A DNA stretch of 64,000 bases from Billgrantia endophytica (GTDB lineage: Bacteria; Pseudomonadota; Gammaproteobacteria; Pseudomonadales; Halomonadaceae): positions 186,001 through 250,000 of the forward strand of contig NZ_PNRF01000012.1 in NCBI RefSeq assembly GCF_002879615.1, given 5' to 3'. The notes beneath the pieces are model-generated. The model had not been told where the DNA came from, did no database searches, and saw nothing but the letters and a program-made list of their open reading frames with translations. Of this stretch, positions 1-6,701 are shown piece after piece (positions within the stretch are counted from its first letter, which is position 1; every line of letters starts with the position of its first letter). Both the position numbers and the translations under genes were made by a program.

Positions 1-716
1 GGCGGGTTGCCGCCCTGTAGACTGGCCTGACGCTGCATGGCACGGAACATGCGTACCATGGCCTGAGGGTCGAAGCCGGCCTGGGACATGGCCTGCAGGC
101 CGAGCCGGTCGGCTTCCTGCTCGAAGCGTCGTGAGTAAGCCAGTTGGTCCTGGATGAAGGCGGCCTGGGAACCCATGGCGGCCGCCATGCCCGCATCACC
201 GCCACCGCTGGCGGCGATCAGCATGCCGGCCAGCATGGCGGCCATGACCGGGATCTGGGTCTGTTCGGCGCGAGCCTGACCCCGTGCATAATGGCGCTGG
301 GAGAGATGGCCCAGTTCATGGGCCAGTACCGAGGCCACGGCGTCTTCTTCGTCGGCGAAGGCGAACAGCCCGGCATTGACGCCGATCACCCCGCCGGGAA
401 CGGCAAAGGCATTGAGCGTGCGGCTGTCTACCAGGGCCACCACGGTACGGGTATCGGTAAGGCCGCTGTGTGGCGTCAGCCTGGCCAGCAGGGACTCCAT
501 GTAATCCTGGACGATAGGATCTTGCCATTGCGGGGCCTTGGCCCGAAACTGGCGTAGCCAGGCGCGGCCGAGCCGGTACTCCTCACCGCTCATGGCCTGG
601 TTGCTGCCGGTCAGGCTGGGCAGCCCATAGTCGTCCGTTGCGCTGGCAGGGGCGGGAAGGGCCAGCATCAGCACCGTGGCGCTGGCTATCAGGCAAGTTC
701 GGGCGTTATGCAGCAT
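1..716 (-). CDS. M48 family metalloprotease, BepA/YfgC-like (3' end outside window)
   Basis: I translated this by eye: an ATG at 714-716 opens a frame that runs off the left edge after 238 codons. The first ~25 residues form a signal peptide (hydrophobic core then APASA). A zinc-protease motif HELGH lies at residues 133-137, and a downstream EQEADRLG supplies the third zinc ligand (Glu). The region up to there is typical of periplasmic M48 proteases of the BepA/YfgC/LoiP group, which degrade or help assemble outer-membrane proteins such as LptD. BepA normally has a C-terminal TPR domain, which would lie beyond the edge and cannot be checked. It is divergent from the TusA-like gene across a 162 bp spacer. 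Confidence 0.88.
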   Translation of the reverse strand, partial: MLHNARTCLIASATVLMLALPAPASATDDYGLPSLTGSNQAMSGEEYRLGRAWLRQFRAKAPQWQDPIVQDYMESLLARLTPHSGLTDTRTVVALVDSRTLNAFAVPGGVIGVNAGLFAFADEEDAVASVLAHELGHLSQRHYARGQARAEQTQIPVMAAMLAGMLIAASGGGDAGMAAAMGSQAAFIQDQLAYSRRFEQEADRLGLQAMSQAGFDPQAMVRMFRAMQRQASLQGGNP

Positions 717-878
717 GGCCATCCTCGGCATGAAGGAGCGGTCGAATCCTTATCCGACATTGATTCGGCCTGCAAAGTGCCTTTAAATTTCCAGGGTTTC
801 GATGTGGCTTGCAACGGTAGCGCCATATCTTCTGCCGTCACCCTCTCCACATCCTTCAGCATTCTCCCGGGAGACACC
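717..878. promoter_or_regulatory. Divergent spacer between the M48 protease and tusA-like genes
   Basis: This 162 bp gap separates two divergently transcribed genes and must carry both promoters. I see no convincing -35/-10 pair and no regulator motif. An upstream in-frame extension of the TusA-like gene runs through it but has no ribosome binding site and no family similarity. Confidence 0.4.
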
Positions 879-1127
879 ATGGCTGTGCAACCAGATGACG
901 TGCTCGATGCTTGCGGTCTGCCCTGTCCGCTGCCACTGCTCAAGGCCAAGCAGGCGCTGGCCAGGCTGGCCGTCGGCCAACTGCTCGAGGTCATGGCCAC
1001 CGATGCCGGTTCCTGGCAGGATTTCCAGACGTTCGCCGATCAGAGTATCCATGAGCTGGTAGGCCGTGAGGAGCGGGACGAGGTCTTTCACTACTGGATT
1101 CGCAAGGGCGGGGAGCCTGTTACATGA
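879..1127 (+). CDS. TusA/SirA-like sulfurtransferase
   Basis: This 82-residue protein has the family signature DACGLPCPLPLLKAK near its N-terminus, with the CPxP cysteine that carries persulfide sulfur in TusA-family proteins. TusA relays sulfur from cysteine desulfurase to thiouridine and molybdopterin pathways; paralogues such as YedF and YeeD serve other sulfur routes, so the exact partner is uncertain. I chose the ATG at 879 because GGGAGA lies just upstream and the protein then has the usual length of about 80 residues. Its stop overlaps the next start as ATGA, so it is probably translationally coupled to the perM-like gene. Confidence 0.85.
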   Translation: MAVQPDDVLDACGLPCPLPLLKAKQALARLAVGQLLEVMATDAGSWQDFQTFADQSIHELVGREERDEVFHYWIRKGGEPVT

Positions 1128-2224
1128 CACTTCGGCAGGTATTCAAGAGCTGGATCGACCACTATTTTTCCGACGAGGAGGCGGTGATCCTGCTGGTGGT
1201 GCTGGTACTGGGCTTTACCGCGCTGATCCTGTTCGGTCGTATGCTGGCTCCCTTTCTGACCGCCCTGGTCTTCGCATTCCTTCTGCAGGGTGGCGTCAAT
1301 GCCCTGGTGCGACGAGGCATGCCGCACCTGTTGGCCGTCATTGTCATCTTCCTGGGCTTCCTGGGCGTGTTGCTGACGTTGGCTTTCATCCTGATGCCAT
1401 TGATCTGGAACCAGTTGGTGGGGCTGGTGCAGGAGACACCCAGGATGTTTGCCAGTGGGCAGCAGCTCATCGACGATCTGCAGGAGCGCTACCCCCATCT
1501 GGTGACGCCGGATCAGGTGCAGGAGTGGATCGGCGTGGCGGGCCGCGAAATGACCCAGTTCGGACAGCGGGCTCTGACGCTTTCGCTGGCCTCCCTGGGC
1601 AACGTTCTGGCGCTGATCATCTATCTGGTGCTGGTACCGATCCTGGTCTTCTTCCTGCTCAAGGACCGGGAGCAACTGGTTGCCTTTACCCTTTCGCTGT
1701 TGCCCCAGAAGCGTATCCTGATGACGCGTATCTGGAATGAGATGGATGCCCAGATCGCCAATTATGTGCGTGGCAAGTTCATCGAAATCATCATCGTCGG
1801 AACCGTGGCGTTCTTCACCTTTGCCTTTTTCGGGCTGCCCTACTCGGCGCTGCTTGGCGTCGTGGTAGGCTTCTCGGTGCTGGTTCCCTACATAGGCGCG
1901 GCGGTAGCCACCCTGCCGGTTGCCGCCGTGGCGGGATTTCATTTCGGGCCGACGCATGACTTTCTCTACGTATTGATCGCCTATGGAGTCCTCCAGGCCC
2001 TGGACGGAAACGTCCTTGCTCCTGTTCTGTTCTCGGAAACGAACAACATCCACCCGGTGTCGATCATCGTGGCCGTCTTGTTCTTCGGCGGTATCTGGGG
2101 GTTCTGGGGCGTGTTTTTCGCCATCCCGTTGGCCACCCTGCTCAAGGCGCTGGTTTACGCCTGGCCGCGGGGTATCCACAAGCAGCATGATAAGAAGGCG
2201 GTGGAATCTCTCGGCGAGGAGTGA
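1124..2224 (+). CDS. perM: AI-2E family transporter, PerM-like
   Basis: This 366-residue polytopic membrane protein has hydrophobic pairs near residues 20-70, a soluble stretch around 95-140 and a cluster of membrane segments from about 145 to 345, the arrangement of the AI-2E transporter (PerM/YdiK) family. The motif around VLVPYIGA and the late segment GIWGFWGVFFAIPLATLLKA are typical. Members have been linked to autoinducer-2 export or Na+/H+ antiport; the true substrate here is unknown. It overlaps the TusA-like gene by four bases. The bcp gene converges on it from the other side of a hairpin, an arrangement common in gammaproteobacteria. Confidence 0.85.
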   Translation: MTLRQVFKSWIDHYFSDEEAVILLVVLVLGFTALILFGRMLAPFLTALVFAFLLQGGVNALVRRGMPHLLAVIVIFLGFLGVLLTLAFILMPLIWNQLVGLVQETPRMFASGQQLIDDLQERYPHLVTPDQVQEWIGVAGREMTQFGQRALTLSLASLGNVLALIIYLVLVPILVFFLLKDREQLVAFTLSLLPQKRILMTRIWNEMDAQIANYVRGKFIEIIIVGTVAFFTFAFFGLPYSALLGVVVGFSVLVPYIGAAVATLPVAAVAGFHFGPTHDFLYVLIAYGVLQALDGNVLAPVLFSETNNIHPVSIIVAVLFFGGIWGFWGVFFAIPLATLLKALVYAWPRGIHKQHDKKAVESLGEE

Positions 2225-2251
2225 TGGGGGGAATCCCTGTCTCGGGACAGT

Positions 2252-2273
2252 GCCGCCCGCCGTTGCGGGCGGC
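2252..2273. terminator. Hairpin between convergent perM and bcp
   Basis: A perfect 9 bp GC stem (GCCGCCCGC/GCGGGCGGC) with a CGTT loop lies between the two convergent stops. There is no long T tract, so it is a probable but not canonical bidirectional terminator. A weaker hairpin (CTGTC/GGACAG) sits just before it. Confidence 0.6.
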
Positions 2274-2280
2274 CGGTGGG

Positions 2281-2757
2281 TCAGCTCCCGGCGTACAGCG
2301 TCTGGGCGGCTGCGAGGACTTCCTCGGCATGCCCCTTGACCTTGACGCCTCGCCACTCTTGAGCCAGCTTGCCCTCGGTGTCGATCAGGAAGGTGCTGCG
2401 CTCGATGCCCAGATGCTCCTTGCCGTAGAGTTTCTTGAGTTTGATGACATCGAACAGGCGGCAGACGGCTTCGTCCTTGTCGGAGATGAGTTCGAAGTTG
2501 AAGCTCTGCTTGGCCTTGAAGTTTTCCTGGGCGCGGATGCCGTCTCGGGAGACACCGAGAATGACCGTGTTGGCCGCGTCGAAGGCCTCCTTGCGGTCGC
2601 GAAAGTCACCGCCTTCGGTAGTGCAGCCAGGTGTGCTGGCCTTGGGGTAGAAGTAGATCACTACTTGCCGCCCCTTGAGGTCGGAGAGCGTGATGGTCGA
2701 ATCGCTGGTGGCAGCGGCGGTGAAGTCCGGTACGGGCTGACCGATGGCAAGCGTCAT
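2281..2757 (-). CDS. bcp: Thioredoxin-dependent thiol peroxidase (Bcp/PrxQ)
   Basis: This 158-residue peroxiredoxin reduces hydroperoxides using thioredoxin. The sequence shows the AhpC/TSA fold with the peroxidatic cysteine in YFYPKASTPGCTTE. The position five residues after the peroxidatic Cys, where E. coli Bcp carries its resolving cysteine, is Gly here (TEGGDFRD), so this enzyme is a 1-Cys type or uses another thiol. I chose the ATG at 2755-2757 because AGGA precedes it and the family starts with a short MxLxIGxxxPDF segment. A 50-codon upstream extension has no family character. It is divergent from dapA. Confidence 0.93.
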   Translation of the reverse strand: MTLAIGQPVPDFTAAATSDSTITLSDLKGRQVVIYFYPKASTPGCTTEGGDFRDRKEAFDAANTVILGVSRDGIRAQENFKAKQSFNFELISDKDEAVCRLFDVIKLKKLYGKEHLGIERSTFLIDTEGKLAQEWRGVKVKGHAEEVLAAAQTLYAGS

Positions 2758-2978
2758 GGGGATTCCTGTCGTCTGGGATGGCCTTTTATGGAAAGCCTTC
2801 CGGGAAAAGTGTGCAAGGGCTAAGGTCCTGATTACACGAAACTCGGATGCGGCTGTCAAAGTCACCGGTGCGCGCCGCTGTACAGCCTTCGGCCGCCTGA
2901 GTACCATTTACCCTTTGGCATCGAGGGCCTGTCGACATTCGGCGCCCGAGAGCGGCATGAGCGGAGAGGAACGAAAGG
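2758..2978. promoter_or_regulatory. Divergent bcp/dapA promoter region
   Basis: This 221 bp spacer separates the divergent bcp and dapA starts and must hold both promoters. The clearest sites are the dapA ribosome binding site (GAAAGG just before 2979) and the bcp site (AGGA upstream of 2757). I see no OxyR-type or other recognisable operator. Confidence 0.4.
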
Positions 2979-3863
2979 ATGATCACTGGCAGTATCGTCG
3001 CCCTGGCGACGCCGATGAAGGTCAATGGCGATATCGACTGGGAAGCGCTGCGCCGCCTGGTGGGCTTCCACCTCGACAATGGCACCGATGCCATCGTGGC
3101 GGCCGGCACCACTGGCGAACCGACCACCATGTCCTTTGCCGAGCACTTCGATGTGATCCGCGCCGTGGTGGAAGAGGTCAATGGGCGCATTCCCGTCATT
3201 GCCGGGACCGGTGCCAACGCGACATCGGAAGCCGTGGAGCTGGCTCGCTACGCCAGTGAGGTAGGGGCCGACTACTGTCTGTCGGTATGTCCCTACTACA
3301 ACAAGCCGACGCAGGAGGGTTTGTTTCAGCACTTCAAGGCCGTGGCCGAAGGCAGCCGGCTGCCGGTGATCCTTTACAACGTACCGGGACGTACCTGTTC
3401 CGATCTCTACAACGAGACCGTGCTGCGCCTGGCCGAGGTCGACAATATCATTGGCCTCAAGGATGCTACCGGCAACCTGGAGCGGGCGGAGGAACTGATC
3501 GCGCGCCTAAAGGGTAGCGGGTTCATGCTCTATTCCGGCGATGACGCCACGGCCTGCGATTTCATGCTGATGGGCGGCCATGGGGACATATCCGTGACCG
3601 CCAACGTGACTCCCCGGGCCATGCATGAGCTGTGCACTGCAGCGGTGGCGGGGGATGCCGACAAGGCTCATCAGATCAATACGCGTCTGATGCCGCTGCA
3701 CACCAACCTTGGCATCGAGTCCAACCCGATCCCTGTCAAGTGGGCTCTGCACCGCATGGGCCTGATGGAGCCGGGCATTCGCTTGCCCTTGACCTGGTTG
3801 TCAGAAAAGTACCACTCGACCGTGGGCGAAGCCCTGCAGCTGGCCGGAGTGATCGACGACTGA
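2979..3863 (+). CDS. dapA: 4-hydroxy-tetrahydrodipicolinate synthase
   Basis: This 294-residue protein is a class I aldolase-fold enzyme that condenses pyruvate with aspartate semialdehyde, the first committed step towards lysine and meso-diaminopimelate. It has GTTGEPTT near residue 44, the tyrosine region [17 protein letters not shown], and the Schiff-base lysine in GLKDATG near residue 161. Length matches the family (292 in E. coli). ATG at 2979 follows GAAAGG. It is followed by bamC, the same pairing as dapA-bamC (nlpB) in E. coli, so the two are probably co-transcribed. Confidence 0.97.
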   Translation: MITGSIVALATPMKVNGDIDWEALRRLVGFHLDNGTDAIVAAGTTGEPTTMSFAEHFDVIRAVVEEVNGRIPVIAGTGANATSEAVELARYASEVGADYCLSVCPYYNKPTQEGLFQHFKAVAEGSRLPVILYNVPGRTCSDLYNETVLRLAEVDNIIGLKDATGNLERAEELIARLKGSGFMLYSGDDATACDFMLMGGHGDISVTANVTPRAMHELCTAAVAGDADKAHQINTRLMPLHTNLGIESNPIPVKWALHRMGLMEPGIRLPLTWLSEKYHSTVGEALQLAGVIDD

Positions 3864-3923
3864 TGAGTTCTGTCCGGTACCCGATAACCAGACTGCCCCG
3901 ATAACACGATGCAAGGTGGATGC

Positions 3924-4892
3924 ATGAATTCTGCGCTGAAATGGATGCCGCTGGTGGCGGTTATTGCCCTGGCGACCGCTGGCTGTGCCCGCGACGGCTT
4001 CTACGATGATCGCAACATCGACTATGTGGAGGCCCAGCGCAGCGAGCCCCTGGTCCTGCCGGAAAGCCGCAATGTTCAGCGCTACCGGGATGCCATGCCG
4101 GTACCCCAGGCCAGTGGGACACTGCGCTCCAGTGAGCGCTTCAGTGCGCCCAGCCCGGAGCGCCTGGCGACCGGCAGAACCGTAGAGCGTGATTTCGTCG
4201 AACGGCGCGAGATCGGTAGTGATCGTTGGCTGGTGGTGGGCGCAGATCCGGGTATGGTCTGGCCCCAGCTTCAGGATTTTGCCCGTGCTCGCGGCCTGCA
4301 GGTTCAGGCCAGCGATGATGCGCGAGGTGTGATGGAAACGACCCAGGGTCGACTGAGCGTGCGCCAGGGCCTGCGTGAGGGTGCCAGTGAGGTGCGGTGT
4401 GATCAGGCTGGACAGCCGCTAGCCACCTGCCTGGATGCATTGGAGCAGCATCTCGGTGCACGTACCGCCACGGCCAGTGCCACTTCCCTGGCGGGGCAGC
4501 AGATCTCCGGAGAGGAGCGCCTGCGCTTCGAGCAGCGTAGCGATGGCGAGTGGGTCGTTCATATCCCGCTGGATATCGACCGTGTCTGGGCCGAGCTGCA
4601 CCATCAATTGGAAGCCGATTTCGCCGTGGAAGGGCAACGGGAACTGCTGGAGCAGAATCCTCAACGTCATGACTTCCTGGTGAGCTACATGACCGTCACC
4701 GAGCGCGGCCGTGGCTTCCTGCAGATCGTGCTCAGCTCTGACGTGCGCCAGACGCCGCAACAGATTCGACTGGTGCTGGAGTCTGAAGGAGCCGAACGGA
4801 CGGTGTTGCGCGCCATCAACGAAAGCGAGCGGACGTTCACCGAGGCCGACGGCCGCGAGCTGCTGGAACGGGTGGCAGGCCTGCTGCGCTGA
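3924..4892 (+). CDS. bamC: Outer membrane assembly lipoprotein BamC
   Basis: This 322-residue lipoprotein has a signal peptide ending in LATAGC, so Cys is the lipidated residue; the -3 position is Thr, slightly off the usual lipobox. BamC (NlpB) is a subunit of the BAM complex that folds outer membrane beta-barrels. The disordered N-terminal segment followed by two helix-grip-like halves (about 85-190 and 200-320) fits the family. I prefer the ATG at 3924 (after AAGGTGG) to one five codons earlier. Position between dapA and a metallo-hydrolase gene supports the call; the stop overlaps the next ATG as TGATG. Confidence 0.88.
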   Translation: MNSALKWMPLVAVIALATAGCARDGFYDDRNIDYVEAQRSEPLVLPESRNVQRYRDAMPVPQASGTLRSSERFSAPSPERLATGRTVERDFVERREIGSDRWLVVGADPGMVWPQLQDFARARGLQVQASDDARGVMETTQGRLSVRQGLREGASEVRCDQAGQPLATCLDALEQHLGARTATASATSLAGQQISGEERLRFEQRSDGEWVVHIPLDIDRVWAELHHQLEADFAVEGQRELLEQNPQRHDFLVSYMTVTERGRGFLQIVLSSDVRQTPQQIRLVLESEGAERTVLRAINESERTFTEADGRELLERVAGLLR

Positions 4893-5707
4893 TGAGCGTA
4901 GCGCTGCCAGCCGAGCCGTTGCCGGCCGCCTCCGCGGCCGGGCGGCTCTGTTTTGCCTCGTTGGGCAGTGGAAGCAAAGGCAATGGCACCCTGGTCAGTG
5001 ACGGTGAAACCTGCGTCTTGGTCGACTGTGGCTTCGGCTTGCGCGAAGCCGAACGGCGGCTGGCCCGGCTGGGGGTCCACCCCCGTCAGTTGGATGCGAT
5101 GCTGGTGACTCACGAACATGGCGACCATTTGCGCGGTGTGGGGCCACTGGCACGGCGACATGGCGTGCCGGTCCATCTGACCCCGGGCACCTGGTTTTCC
5201 GGTCGCCTGGGTGAGGTCCCCGGATTGCACTGGATCACCCCCCAGTCCCGCTTCGCTATCAAGAGTCTGGTCATCGACCCGGTCACGGTACCTCATGATG
5301 CCCGCGAGCCCGTTCAGTTTCGCTTCGAAACTCGCGGTTGCAGCCTCGGTGTGCTGACCGACCTTGGCCATCCAAGCGACCACGTGGCCGAAGCCTTCAG
5401 TGGCTGCGATGCGTTGATACTCGAATGCAACCACGACCCGCACCTGCTGCGGACGGGGCCCTATCCACCGAAGCTCAAGCGTCGGGTGGGAGGCAACTGG
5501 GGGCACCTGGCCAATGGGCAAGCGGCCGAATTGCTGGCCCGTCTGGGACTGGACCGCCTGCAGCGTATCGTCTGTTCGCACCTTTCCGAACACAACAACC
5601 GTGCTGAGCTGGCTCTCGAGGCCTTGACGCCACTGCTCGACGGTGATGCATCGCGCCTGATCGTTGCCGCACAGGATCACGGGCTGCACTGGCAGGCGAT
5701 CAGCTGA
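4892..5707 (+). CDS. MBL-fold metallo-hydrolase (YycJ/VicX-like)
   Basis: This 271-residue protein has the metallo-beta-lactamase motif THEHGDH (HxHxDH), an N-terminal [15 protein letters not shown] segment typical of the YycJ/VicX branch, and later metal ligands in [10 protein letters not shown] and CSHLSEHNN. YycJ is reported to be a 5'-to-3' DNA exonuclease acting in mismatch repair in Bacillus anthracis; whether that role holds here is unknown. Its start overlaps the bamC stop (TGATG), so translation is probably coupled. Confidence 0.85.
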   Translation: MSVALPAEPLPAASAAGRLCFASLGSGSKGNGTLVSDGETCVLVDCGFGLREAERRLARLGVHPRQLDAMLVTHEHGDHLRGVGPLARRHGVPVHLTPGTWFSGRLGEVPGLHWITPQSRFAIKSLVIDPVTVPHDAREPVQFRFETRGCSLGVLTDLGHPSDHVAEAFSGCDALILECNHDPHLLRTGPYPPKLKRRVGGNWGHLANGQAAELLARLGLDRLQRIVCSHLSEHNNRAELALEALTPLLDGDASRLIVAAQDHGLHWQAIS

Positions 5708-5753
5708 ATCGTCACTTACCATTGTCATGCGATTCCCTTTTCTGGAGACCTCC

Positions 5754-6467
5754 ATGGAAAAGCGCCAAGAACTCTATGCCGGCAAGGCCAAATCGGTCTA
5801 TGCCACCGACGACCCGGATCGCGTGGTCCTGCAATTCCGCGATGACACCAGTGCCTTCGACGGCGAGCGTATGGAGTCGCTGGCGCGGAAGGGCATGGTC
5901 AATAACCGATTCAATGCCTTCATCATGGGGAAGCTCGAGGCGGCGGGTATCCCGACCCACTTCGAGCAGTGTCTTTCTGACACAGAGAGTCTGGTCAAGA
6001 CGCTGAAGATGATCCCGGTCGAGTGCGTGGTACGCAACATTGCCGCTGGCGGGCTGGTCAAGCGCCTCGGCGTGGAGGAGGGTCGCGAGCTTGTGCCTCC
6101 CACCTTCGAGCTGTTCCTCAAGAACGATGCGTTGCATGACCCGATGATCAACGAGTCGCTGGCCGAGACATTCGGCTGGGCCACGCCCGCGCAACTGGCC
6201 GAGATGAAGGTGCTGACATTCAAGGTCAACGACGTGCTCAAGCAGCTCTTCGCCGATGGCGGCCTGTTGCTGGTCGACTACAAACTGGAATTCGGTCTGT
6301 TCAACGGCAAGATCATGCTGGGTGATGAATTCTCGCCGGACGGTTGCCGCCTGTGGGATGCCAAGACACGCGAGAAACTCGACAAGGATCGCTTCCGACA
6401 AGGGCTGGGGGGGGTCATCGAGGCCTATGAGGAGGTTGGGCGTCGTATTGGCGTCGATTTTGGCTAA
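5754..6467 (+). CDS. purC: Phosphoribosylaminoimidazole-succinocarboxamide synthase
   Basis: This 237-residue enzyme (SAICAR synthetase) joins aspartate to CAIR with ATP in purine synthesis. It begins [16 protein letters not shown], contains [17 protein letters not shown], and the VDYKLEFG and [11 protein letters not shown] blocks of the bacterial PurC family, and has the exact family length (237 in E. coli). I chose ATG 5754, preceded by GGAGA, over a 30-codon upstream extension into the previous gene. A terminator-like hairpin follows. Confidence 0.97.
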   Translation: MEKRQELYAGKAKSVYATDDPDRVVLQFRDDTSAFDGERMESLARKGMVNNRFNAFIMGKLEAAGIPTHFEQCLSDTESLVKTLKMIPVECVVRNIAAGGLVKRLGVEEGRELVPPTFELFLKNDALHDPMINESLAETFGWATPAQLAEMKVLTFKVNDVLKQLFADGGLLLVDYKLEFGLFNGKIMLGDEFSPDGCRLWDAKTREKLDKDRFRQGLGGVIEAYEEVGRRIGVDFG

Positions 6468-6488
6468 GTGCCAGAATGCATGCGACAT

Positions 6489-6512
6489 GAAGGCGGCTTA
6501 CGGGCCGCCTTC
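6489..6512 (+). terminator. Terminator after purC
   Basis: A 9 bp stem GAAGGCGGC/GCCGCCTTC with a TTACGG loop lies 22 bases after the purC stop. The downstream T tract is weak (ATACGTTT). Confidence 0.7.
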
Positions 6513-6701
6513 ATACGTTTGAGAGCCATATTCTGCCCTGACAACCACCGCTTATCCTTTGGTCGCAATTCAGACTCTCGGGCAAATATTCCAACGGTAG
6601 GGTAAAACCCCATCCCGGCGGGCAAGGCCGAGCGCCGCACCGCTCCATAGACTCCTCTCCAGATGGCAACCGATTCCGACACGGCCATCGTGGAGAGATG
6701 A
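6513..6701 (+). promoter_or_regulatory. Likely promoter region of the molybdenum hydroxylase operon
   Basis: This 189 bp gap between the purC terminator and the first hydroxylase gene must carry the catabolic operon's promoter and probably the AraC-type regulator's site. I could not pick a convincing sigma-70 or sigma-54 promoter by eye. GGAGAG at 6692-6697 is the ribosome binding site. Confidence 0.4.

Noticed and set aside
1091..2356. A 421-codon minus-strand frame opposite the perM-like gene
   Set aside because: The plus-strand frame encodes a membrane protein of a known family; the antisense frame is Gln/His/Arg-rich with no domain.
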